Origin: Dryomyza anilis
Lineage: Eukaryota > Arthropoda > Insecta > Diptera > Dryomyzidae
Length of the DNA stretch: 64,000 nt
Assembly: GCA_951804985.1 (NCBI GenBank)
Contig: OX638132.1
Span: forward strand, 102,476,026-102,540,025
Reading direction: 5' to 3'
The notes under the pieces are model-generated. The model saw only the letters and a list, made by a program, of their open reading frames with translations, had not been told where the DNA came from and did not search any database. The translations under genes were made by a program, and so were the position numbers. Below are positions 1 through 10,600 of the stretch, piece by piece (position 1 is the first letter of the stretch; the number at the start of each line of letters is the position of its first letter).

Positions 1-2244
1 AAGGATTGAAACCGTAAACGAAACCGATATACGTTTAAAACCGTTTCATTTTTAAAACCGAAACCGTAACCGAAACCGTTATACGAAAATCAGAAATAAA
101 CCGATATCCAAAACCGATATAAACGGTTTCGGTTTTATACCGGTTTAAAACGGTTTTTAAAAAAGCATAAAAAGAAACCGAAAAACGTATTTGATTTTAT
201 ATAGAAGATCTTAAGGACAAGGCATGTTTAAATGTCATTTACTGAAATTTGGAGTTCTCAAAATAAACATTTCCTGTTGTACAAAAATTCACATGTTGTT
301 TTTTGAGAAACAATATTTCCAAAACAACGGTCTTTGGTCTAAAATTTGTTTTTTGTTTCATTATTTTTTGTGTAGCGGTAAATCGAATTAACAACAAAAC
401 ACCCGCAACTCCAAGCACAATTTATTGTTAAAAAATTTTCAAATTTTAATAATGTTGGTTTTTTATTTATTGTATTAGTAAAATATATAGGGGAGCTTAG
501 GGTAAAGTGGGACAAATTTTGAAAAGTTAATTTAAATATTGTATAAATTCTTTTAAAGGATCTATTCAATAGAATACCATTTATAGGTCTTTTTATGGAT
601 TTTTGAGTGATTTTTCAAAACAGCTCAATTTCGAACATACATATATATAAAGGATTAAAAAATTATAATAAGGTAATAAAAAACAATGGTAATGCAAGAA
701 AAAATTTGAACAAAAGTTTCAAATTATTAAAATCTCAGTAGTTCACTGAATTGTTGAAATTTAATTTCTTTGGCTTTTATGGATGGAAAATGTACAAAAT
801 TCTTCTTCTTATGAATTTTATGAATATTTACCGATGTATTCTTGTTGCTCTTGTTAAAGGTTCGCTTCTCTGATCTCTTTTGCAAATCAGATTGCATCTC
901 AGGTGAAGTCTAAATATATTTTTCATTGGTTTGATCACGAATTTTTGAATTGACATTTTTTCTTTGCGAAATCAATTAAATAATTCATATAACACAATAT
1001 TTTTACTAAAATAAAAACAAACATTGTTTAAATTAAGTTTCCCACATTACCCCAATATCACAATTTGAACATAACTTAGCACCATATAAACAATCCCAAG
1101 TAGAACATTATACGAAATGATATGTAAAAGGATGTCTTTCTAATGTTCACTTATTTGAATTCTCAAAAAGCTATCCAAAAGGTAAATTTCTTACAAGTCC
1201 CATTTGCATCCTTTTTTAGTCAGCTAAACGATGCCAGTTTTCCGCAGTCTGAAAAGCAACCATGTTTTGTTATTGAAATGTTTTCGACTTCTGTCGAAAC
1301 AGACGCGGTCTTAGCAAATAAGTGCTCACAGGATCTGCAGCTGGGAGTATGAAACGTCCCTCAAGAAGCTCTTTAAGGCATACGTCAAGTCGCGTAGCGT
1401 ACGCGAGAGAATCAGGATCTGCCGCGCAGAACAGCAACGGATGCCACGGAAACGCTGACACAACAGCTACCACAACAGTGCGCACAGAGTCGAACGACGC
1501 GAACATTGACTCAAAAAGATTCAAACAGGCAGAGGCGGTCAACAAGCAGAGGCGCTCAACAAGCAGAGGCGGTCAACAACAGCAGCTAGTGGGTCGGCAG
1601 ACTGCCATATATTTAAAAATTATGCAAGCGTCCACTGGTCATCATTTTAATTACAGAGCAACAATCGTCAATACGAATGCAAAATATGACAATCAAGTTC
1701 ATTAAAAAATAAATAAATACAAAAAAAATATATTTTATTTTTAATTTCGGTATAAATTAAAAAATGTCAGACTGTAAATTTGGCTGAAGAAAATTTTATA
1801 CGTCATCCTTTTTGTATACTTTTTGCTGACGTAAACCGGTTGCCTTTCAGTTACTAATAAGTCTACGTTTAGATAATAACCTTAAGGTATCTTTATGTAT
1901 ACCATTAGGACCCCATTCAGACAAATCAAAAGGGAATCTTCCGGTCAATCATTTGTATTACAAAAAGACATCTTTTACGTAACATTTTGGATAGATTTCG
2001 GACATCGATAACATTTAAAAGATAACTTAAAGATATCTTTCAGACATAGTTTGTCTAGTTGGGATGTTTAGTTATTTGAAAAATATGGAAAAAAAAGAAT
2101 TTTTATACAAAAACCGAAACCGTAGCTTGGAACCGGTACACTTAAACCGTTTCGTTATAAAAACTTAAAACCGAAACCGTAACCGAAATCGAAACGCGGA
2201 AAAAACCGAAATCGAAACCGTTATTCGTTTAGGTTTTAATCCTT
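1..2244. mobile_element. Inverted-repeat DNA element with AAACCG-rich ends
   Basis: Both ends carry arrays of the motif AAACCGAAACCG: about 1-180 on the left and about 2105-2235 on the right, where it reads on the other strand as CGGTTT. The outermost bases are an inverted repeat: the window opens AAGGATTGAAACCG and the right end closes with AATCCTT, whose complement reads AAGGATTAAAACC. The element may start slightly left of the window, so no target-site duplication can be checked. The interior holds no recognisable transposase. A second element sits inside it at 1093-2065. The superfamily cannot be named from the sequence. Confidence 0.5.
1093..2065. mobile_element. Nested inverted-repeat element with GC-rich core
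   Basis: The left end reads ATCCCAAGTAGA and the right end TCTAGTTGGGAT, an inverted repeat with one mismatch. Subterminal sequence also matches in inverse form, for example AAAGGATGTCTTTC near 1130 against GACATCTTTTACG near 1967. The core, 1270-1610, is clearly richer in GC than its surroundings and includes a short tandem array of GCAGAGGCGGTCAACAA-like units at about 1528-1580. An open frame of 127 codons crosses the core on the + strand and one of 91 codons on the - strand, but neither resembles a known protein. The core may be captured host sequence. Confidence 0.45.
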
Positions 2245-2384
2245 CGTCTATATATGTGACCATATATTTGTAACATGTACTGTTTTTGGTGACATTATTT
2301 TCATACGGGGGATATTTGTTTAAAAATGAAAAATTCATGTCACAACATTTTTAATTGTTTTCTGTGTTTATTTCATACAACCAG

Positions 2385-2565
2385 GGATTTGAATTGAACC
2401 GCTACCGAAACCGAATACGTTTATATTTTTGGAGCTGAAACTGTTTTTAAAAAATGTGTTGAATTGGAATGAGTACCCATTTAATTTATTTATTTGGTTG
2501 AAATCAAAACCGAAACCGCTTTTTTTAAAAATATTGTAACTAGAACCGATATTCCAATTGGTTTT
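2385..2565. repeat. Degenerate ACCGAAACCG fragment
   Basis: Short stretch with ACCGAAACCG and AACCGAAACCG motifs like those at the ends of the 1-2244 element, but decayed. Probably a truncated relative. Confidence 0.35.
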
Positions 2566-3580
2566 AGTTCGTATTTACAATGCAGATTTTTAAGAATGCA
2601 TTTTAAGTAAAATATTGTTCTAAAATTATAATAAAAAAAGTTAAAGAACATGACATTTTTTAAATATTTTCATAGAAAGTTTAATTTAATATATTTCACC
2701 AAATATCATTTTATCTGTATGTCATGTAATGCGATGCATGAATCCGCGTGATATTAAAATAGAAAAGAATGCTAGTTTATCTGCATCTGTAAAAAATTGT
2801 CCTGGGATGATCGCCTGTAATTGCAATGAATGCCAGTGAAAACGGTTCGCAGAAAACGCGGACGAATGTAGTCCGTCCTGGCGACTGTGACATGTTGCTA
2901 ACAGGTATAACGACATTAATTAGTGTTGGCGACATAAGTCCTATGGGGGCTGCTTTTAATAGTTCATAATTGACGTGAAAAAAGCGGCAGATTCACAAGG
3001 ACAACGTGCAGGACATAGTGAATCTGTAAGAAATGCGTTTAGCAAGGTAATAAATTTTAAGTAATAAACTATTTTTTAAATATACATAAATTTTTAATTT
3101 AAAAAACCGTTTTCAGTATTTCATAAATATTTCTTTTAGCAGTCTCATTCATTAATACCTTATTTCATAGGTACTTTAAAAATGTTTAAGTATTAATACT
3201 GCGAGCCCTCTGACTAACATTTTGAAATTCGATATAATAATGAAAAATGTTCGAAATATTGAAAATTGAATTTAGAATTTTTGTCAAAATAAAAAATTTC
3301 TGAATAAATAAAATTTCTTTGTCAATAATAACACCATTTGCGATCTATATATCTATAATGACAACAATAACGCTATCTTTCTAAATAGGTTCGTTTTTAT
3401 CGAAAACCCTATCGTTTTCGTATTATTATAGATTAGCGAAAACGAAAATTTGAGCCTTTAAACGATATCTATTCGATATCATTAAAATACCTCCTAAAGA
3501 TTCATTTTCGACAGTTCTTACAATGATATCAAGGTATTTCACATCAGGGTATATATTCTTTAAACTCATCACACCGAACA
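2566..3580. other. Gene-free AT-rich stretch
   Basis: No coding potential was seen. Around 3375-3490 is a palindromic patch built of ATCGTTTTCG and CGAAAACGAAAAT, and a similar patch recurs at about 26625-26760 next to a shared GTTCGTTTTTATCGAAAA-like sequence, so both may be remnants of one fold-back repeat. Confidence 0.3.
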
Positions 3581-3845
3581 CACCACATCTAAACTAATTA
3601 CTTCAAAACTGTCCACACTAAAACTCACCACTGCGGTGCAAAATAAAATGTGAAATTATTCTGGAAAGAATTGTCCGGAAAATAATTGCCTCTGGGAACA
3701 TTTTCTACGAAAAAGAGTTATATGTGAAAGAATTCAACAGGGAAGTATTCAACGGGGAATAAGCCTACGATGCGGAACTGTCTTTGAGAAAAGTTATTTT
3801 GGGGGTGAATTATTTTTTCTTCTCGTTACTACATTTACCAGTTTG
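3580..3845. repeat. Diverged copy of Helitron-like internal sequence
   Basis: Contains decayed ACTCACCAC units followed by AAAGAATTGTC, CTTTGAGAAAAGT and TTACTACATTTA blocks. The same blocks in the same order follow the minisatellite at 6201-6418 and recur near 9060-9260. This looks like a third, older copy of that element, without a recognisable 3' end. Confidence 0.35.
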
Positions 3846-3849
3846 CTAG

Positions 3850-6190
3850 TTTTGATATATTTTGTCGTGTTTTTATTTTTTATTACTTTTAATTTAAAGT
3901 ATTAGCGCCCTACTGACATTGCGGCACTGCCAAATCAGTTCCATTTCCACCTAAATAACCGATTATTCACCGTCTAAAATTTTGCGTCATTGGAATTTGT
4001 GTTTACTGCGAAATAATCAAAAATATTTGCGACAATTTATGCGAAGTACCTATATCATGTGACGTAACACAACATAACAGTGACACAGTGACGTAGAAGG
4101 AGTTGATTTATACTCCAGCTGGAGCACTCTCCAACTCTAATGGATAACACAATCAACAGGTGGCCAGGTGCCGGATACATGAAAGGAATCAACTCACGCC
4201 AGACAGAACCGTGCGACCGGAATAACGCGTAGTTGCGACGTGCAGGAAACCGAGTAGAGCTGAGAATATATTTTTTAAAAGATTGGTTTACGCGTATCCG
4301 AGTATCTAAATCATTTCTTGGTTTAATGAATGCAAAGGTGACCAGCTGGGTTTTTATTTGCTTTTTTATTTGATAATCCAAAAATAATCTCAGAAAATAG
4401 AAATAATCAAAAAAAACGTAGTCGGATTACTTTTTTTTTGATTATTTTCAAATAATTTAAAAAAATAGTAAAGTAGTCGTGAAAATAAACAAAAATGTAC
4501 GAAAGCTCGAATCACACGATTGACTAAATTGTATCAATTTCAATTTGTATCAATTCCAAAATTGATGTATGTTGTTGATGCTCGAGTCGTCAACAAAAAT
4601 TGACGCAATTTGGTTGATGCTTTTTCAATTTTTGTATTGAAATTGACACAAAAATTAAAATTTTAAATTGATACAAAATTGCGTCAAAAAAATGTTCCCC
4701 TCATTTATTGATATTCAACAAAATTGTGTTGATTGTTGATGCTTTGCATCACCATAAGAATCAAATTACTTTTTGATTACTTATTTCTAATCGTAATCAA
4801 AATTGTTGGTTTACGACGCTTTTATCGAGGACAATTGACGGAAACGATGTCTTCTTCCTTATTTCGAAATAAATAAGGTCCAATAATGCCGACCACAGTG
4901 CTTCAGAAACGTTATTCATATGCTAAAACTCTGTATCTTTTGATGTAGTGAATATTTTTGAATACGGTTTTTTTTAATTGAAAATTGATGAAATATGATT
5001 TTAAGATACTAAAAATAAAAATTCGCCGATTAGATACCGTTGTATAATAAGCCAAAGTCGACCATTTGTTTGATTTGAATTTTAGTATTTAGAACAATAT
5101 TTTTGTCTTGAAATAAGTTTTTTTTAATAGTTTTCATGATTGATCAAATTAGATACTCAACAAACATTTTTTTTTTTGAGTTTTAAAATTTTGAACCTCT
5201 GTAAATTTTCGAATAATACGAATTTTTGAATTTGATTTTTTCACTCTCCGTGAGTTTTAAAGATATTCCGCTCGGATTACATTTTTTTGAATACTAAATA
5301 TGTTCTTTGTATTTTTACGAAAGAATCGATTGTTTCACAATTTTAGTTTGTATGATATGGAAGATATAAGTAAAATTAAATTTTTGACTTAATTCATTTT
5401 AAATTTTGCGTCTTCGCATAGCCGCTAAATAACGCCTCTTTCCAGAGGACGTATTGCATATTTGCGTCTTTAAAACTGAGTCTGATTTTCGATAATATTT
5501 TTAATACTGTCCACACATGATTCACATGCACATGTTCGGCAAGTGTGAAAGGTTCATGACGAAATGGCAAATCTTACTAAATATTTTGAAAGTTAGATGT
5601 AATTGGTAACTTTGACAGCTGCTGAAAAATATCAATTGGAAAAACTAACATTGCAATCTGACCAGTCTTTACAACACATTGCAGAATCTGTAATGTTACC
5701 ATTTTAAAAGTGTGATTCCTATCGAAACTGTCCATTTGTGTAAAATATTTTAATTTTTTTAAATTTTTAAAAAAATTCAATACTTTCAAAACGATATAAC
5801 TCAGCACTTTCGGCAGCTACAAACATGAAGCAAAAAACTGAAATACAAAAACACAAAAGAAAAAGCAGAAAACAAAAGCAAAAATACAAAAACAAAAACA
5901 ATATAATAAAACTAAAAACCAAACTAAAGGAAAAAAAAGAGAAAAGAAAAACAAAGACAAAAACATTTTTTTTCGACCTTGTTTTTGGCAAATATTTTTT
6001 TATTTGGAAAATGGTGTTTTCGATCATTGCTTTGTTTTTGTCGTTCAAAAATATGTTGTAACAAATTGTCGATAAATTTTGGTGATTCCCATTTTTATTT
6101 TTTTAGAACCGTTTCGAACATTTTTGTTTTTGTCGAATATTTTTTTTTCAAATGGTGATTTCGAACATTACGTTCTTTTTGTTCTCCAAA
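3850..6190. other. Gene-free AT-rich stretch
   Basis: No gene recognised. Around 4500-4760 is a patch of TTGTATCAA/TTGATGC motifs in both orientations, ending near GATGCTTTGCATCACC, which may be a decayed palindromic element. At 5825-5970 the sequence is an A-rich simple repeat (AAAACAAAAAC), which accounts for the open frames there on both strands. Confidence 0.3.
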
Positions 6191-6200
6191 ATTGTTCTTA

Positions 6201-6418
6201 ACAACTCACCACACCTAAATTCACCACATTAAAACTCACCACACTAAAACTCACCACACTAAAATTCACCACAATAAAATTCACCACATTAAAACTCAAT
6301 ACACTAAAATTCACCACACTAAAACTCACCACACTAAAACTCACCACACTAAACTCACCACACTAAAACTCATCACACTAAAACTCACCACACTAAAACT
6401 CACCACACTAAAACTCAC
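6201..6418. repeat. 16-bp minisatellite (AAAACTCACCACACTA)n
   Basis: About 13-14 units of AAAACTCACCACACTA with small changes (CATCAC, AATTCACC, ACTCAATAC). Arrays like this are a known central feature of DINE-1/Helentron-type Helitrons in flies, and here the array runs straight into a Helitron-like 3' end. Confidence 0.85.
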
Positions 6419-6618
6419 AAAAGAGAAAGAATTGTCTTTGAGAAAAGTAGTTTTGGCGAAAAATTATTTTTGTTTTGGTCACTACATTTATATATCCAAT
6501 AAAAAGCGTTTACAGCGAAGCACGGGTCCCTGATATAAATAATAAAAATGTTTGTTATATTTTTCCATATCCTTGCATTCACAAAATCTTTGCACGAGTC
6601 GTGCAAGGGTTCAGCTAG
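6201..6618 (+). mobile_element. Helitron-like (Helentron/DINE type) element, 3' part
   Basis: Downstream of the 16-bp minisatellite lies GCGAAGCACGGGTCCC (about 6514), then a short hairpin, TTGCAC-GAGTC-GTGCAA at 6590-6606, then CTAG at 6615-6618. A hairpin a few bases before a terminal CTRR is the standard Helitron 3' end, and the AAGCACGGGT block and central tandem repeats are typical of non-autonomous Helentrons in insects. No Rep/helicase coding sequence is present. The 5' end was not found. The class is assigned by structure alone. Confidence 0.55.
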
Positions 6619-6619
6619 T

Positions 6620-7318
6620 ACAAAATAAATTTAAATAAAAAAAAGTTTTTAAATTTACGAATATTTTAATTTTTTTGTAAAACCTAGTTTTCAAATTATG
6701 CGGTTCAAATTTGAATTCACACAACAAAACTTCGACTTAGCTTTTCAAAGATGGTCAACCTAAAATATGCAGAGTAAAGTAAGAAATGCATAAAAATTGG
6801 TAAATTCTAAAAACATTACGTATGACGAATGTGGTTGTTGTGTGAATTTTGTAAATGTGTCGGTGAATGTGTGGGAAAATGTGTTTGTGATAACAGTGTG
6901 CTGTAAAAGAAACGCACACATATTAACCCCAAAGCACTAAGGAAAAACATAAAAGCTTTTCTCTGCACACACACACACACACATAAACAAAACACACCAA
7001 TACCAATATGAAACTCTTATGTGTGTGTGTGCGTTTGTAATGCGTGTATTTTGTTTCGTACGTGTTTTATGCGAGTGATAAGAAAAACGACGACGACAAC
7101 CTGTAGATAATGTTGGCGCTCGTATCTCGTACCGACGAGATGTGCATCCTGCAAGCAAAAGTTGCGTTGCGTTGACTGTTGCTTCATGTGCCGAATGTGT
7201 AGCCCTTGCCGCGTTCGCCCTTCCTATGCTATCGTGTAGTAGCGGCAACGTTCATTGGTGGTTGCGTTGGCGGATTCTTCGGGCCTCTAACGGCAGGTTA
7301 GGCAACCAATCTTCTGTC
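6620..7318 (+). promoter_or_regulatory. Upstream region of CCHamide-1 gene
   Basis: The first half is AT-rich. At 6962-7040 there are CA and TG microsatellite runs. From 7080 to 7318 the sequence becomes more balanced in base composition, with CCAAT at about 7307-7311. This is the natural place for proximal regulatory sites, but no specific factor site can be claimed. Confidence 0.4.
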
Positions 7319-7326
7319 TATAAAAG
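7319..7326 (+). promoter_or_regulatory. TATA box of CCHamide-1 gene
   Basis: TATAAAAG lies 248 bp before the start codon. An initiator-like CCAGTTT follows at 7352-7358, its A being 35 bp downstream of the first T of the box, slightly longer than the usual 30-31. The predicted start of transcription is near 7350 and the 5'UTR would be about 215 bp. Confidence 0.55.
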
Positions 7327-7566
7327 CCGTTGGTAGACCGTTGTTGGATGGCCAGTTTAAAAAGTGATGTCAAGCTTGCAGAAGTAACAAATTAAACGAA
7401 ACCAACAAGAAAAAAAAAATAATACCGTGAAAAATTCTAATAAAGCTATTAACGCAAAAGAGTTTCAAGTTCAAAAATTATTAACGTATTCGAAATTTCG
7501 GGAAATGTTTAATTAAAAGTTTAACTAAAAGTTGAGACGACGAACATCAGTAAAAAAGTGATCAAA

Positions 7567-7630
7567 ATGTGTTATAAAAATGTTTATGCAATTTCATTAA
7601 TTTTATTATTTGTGCTTGCTGCAGTTAAAG
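7567..7630 (+). CDS. CCHa1: CCHa1 coding exon 1 (signal peptide)
   Basis: Codes MCYKNVYAISLILLFVLAAVK plus the first base of Gly22. It has a short polar start, a hydrophobic core and a small-residue cleavage site. The donor is AAAG|GTAAAA at 7631. Confidence 0.9.
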
Positions 7631-10600
7631 GTAAAATTAAAAAATAAAATTATAAGAGAAAATATAATTCTCTAAATGTTGCATAGCTCCTAATATTGAA
7701 AACTTTTAGCAAAATTTTAAAACTTCAAAAAATGTATTTTAAAAATTACTAAAATAGGGCCTATCATAAAATACTAGAATAATAATAATTCATATAGAAT
7801 TTGCGAGTGCTGATTTAGACTTTTTTGTCTATTTTAAAATCTAAAAATTTTGTTAGAATAAAAAATAGAATAAAAAATAATAAATATTATAACAAAGTCT
7901 AACGGCGTCAAATCGCACGACCGAGTCGGCCAATCGACTGGACCATTTCGTGAGATAACACGTTCTCCAAACTTGGTTTCCAATAAATTGATTGTGGCAT
8001 TCGCTGTGTGGCTTGTGGCGCCGTCCTGTTGGAACCACATGTCCTTCAAGTCCATATCATCCAATTGGGGCCAAAAATATTCGGTTATCGTTAAAAGGTA
8101 GCGATTCCCATTCACAGTAACGTGCCGGTCATGATCATCACGGAAGAAGTACTGCCCAATATACACAAAATCGTGTGTTTTTAATTTTCTTACATTTTGG
8201 ACTTTGATATTTAAGAATTTGATTTTTCTGTCTGATTTCGTCTGTATTCCATTGAGAATACTTCAGCCAATATTTTGAAATAATCCTTATAACATCCGAA
8301 TCTAACTAAAGTTATAATCTGTCAAACGCAAACATTTTAATATTTAAGTATGCCTATTACACTAGACGACAAAATTCGAATTTTGACGCTGTGCAATTTT
8401 TACCAAGTTCTTACAATAAAAAATAATAAATATTATAACTATATTACATTAAAAACTTATCCGCGATCATAGAATGAAATACTGATAAATTTCAGATTGT
8501 AATTAAGACCTAATACTAAAATTCTTGTGTTTCTCTATACATTTTGGATTTCGATTTTTAAACAATTTGAATTTTTGTCCGATTTCATCTGTATTCCATT
8601 CAGAATACTTCAGCCAATATTTGGAAATAATCCTTATAAAATTCGAATGAATCTGACCATAGTTATAACCTGTCAAACACAAAAATTTTAGTATTTAGTG
8701 TACCTACTAGAGATGGGACGTGAGTGAGTTTTGACTCACACTCACTCACGTTCACGCACACTCACTCACGGTCTCTTTTGCTCTACTCACACTCACTCAC
8801 AATCACGTGAGTAAAATTAAGATTCAGTCACAACCACGCGTGATCACTCGTAATTCACGTGAATCTCGCTGAATCATGTGTTTTTTTTTCAGAATGCATA
8901 AAAATACATATTTCATTTGTATATGTTGGTGAGATTGGTCGACCGAGCTACCACATCTTTAAAACGCAATAATGATATTATGATGTTAGGGAGTTTGATA
9001 ACATATAACTTAATTTTTAAAGGAGTTAGAAATGTGAAAGACCTTCGATGTTCATATAAAAACCAAAAAATTGACTCGAAATATAATTCTCCGGTAAAGA
9101 ATTCGTGTAAAATCTTTAAGAATTGTCCCTGGAAAAATGATCTCTTGAAAAAAATTAACAATAAAAGAATAGTCCGGGGTAGAATTTACCAGGGATGAAT
9201 TGACTTTGTGAACAACTTTTTTTGAAGCGATTTTTTTAGTTACTACATTTATAACTCAAATAAAAACTGGACTCCACACGTACCTCTGGAACAAACTAAA
9301 CTTAATAAACAAAAGGAAGTCAATACAGAGTTATCATGTATAGTTGAACTTGAAAATTCAACTTTTTACAAAAATGGGTATATCAAAAAAAATGCGTTCT
9401 ATGTCCATTTCCATGAACGGTCGTATGAAACCAAGCAAAAACTATTGACATTGATTAGTCCATACTAAGTACGGCCGGTTGGCAGGGGTTAGATCAGCCT
9501 TCCCAAAGCCATCTGAGTTCAAGGGGTGGCCCTACTTGTTCTGTTGTTCTGTAGTTCTGTAAAATTATAGAAAAATCTAAAAAATTAAAAGTGAGATTTT
9601 TTATTTTATGAAATATTCGGCTCACTCACACTCACTCACGAAAAAATTGTACTTACGCACACTCACTCACGGTATTTTTTGGTCTACTCACACACACTCA
9701 CAATCACGTGAGCAAAGTAGGATTCAATCACAATCACGCGTGATTCACGTGAATCACGCTCACATGCCCATCTCTAGTACCTACTACCACTACTCGACAA
9801 AATTGAAATTTTGGCAGTATTATTTAGATTTGGCGCTGATTTCGAAAATGGTATCAGTTTTGTCAAATTGGGTCTAGTTTTTCAGATTTTTTTATTTTGT
9901 TGCTCTTTTTTTTATTTAGATACCAACAAAATAATAGAATTAAATTATCTTTTCGATGTAAAAAACCTTGCACTACAATACAAAAATGTGATTCATAGTT
10001 ATCTATAACATTTATAACATAAATCTATAACATAAATATAAAAAAAAAGAATATTTTAGTAAAAAAAATGTTCGCGTTTATATTCAAATATCTTGAAACT
10101 AAACTTACCTAGTATTTCATTCGTTACGGATACGTTCTCGTAACAATTTCGAGCCTCAAATTGAACCTACATGGTTGGTAGATAACGAAACGTTGTGTCG
10201 GAGTTTTCCTGATATGAGAAAATTGTCTAAATCAGAACGATACCGAAGAAAAAATTGATCAAAGTTCGAGATTGCTGCGAAAAATATTACGATATCGATT
10301 TAATAAATGTTTAAATATCGTATCTTGTCAAAGAATTTGAATGTACGAACATTTTTTAAAATTAGATTCGATAAAGTAACGAGATCGAACTTTTTTATCG
10401 AAGTTATTCGACAAAGCTTCGAGGCATCGAAGGACTCCGAGACATGGCAGCCTGGGTAGTATGTATTCTCGATTTTATTCTTTAAATTTCCTTGGCAATT
10501 AAAAATATAAACTATTCCATTTTGATAATACCACTATTAAAATTAATAGGATAAAATATTTTCATTCATTTCGAAATTCGTATTATATAGAAATTATGTA

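Noticed and set aside
1322..1705. 127-codon open frame on the + strand
   Set aside because: Inside a transposable element, with no similarity to known proteins and an equally open opposite strand. Kept only as a finding about the GC-rich core.
5767..6061. Overlapping frames on both strands (Lys/Gln-rich or Phe-rich)
   Set aside because: Simple A-rich repeat; no protein-like composition.
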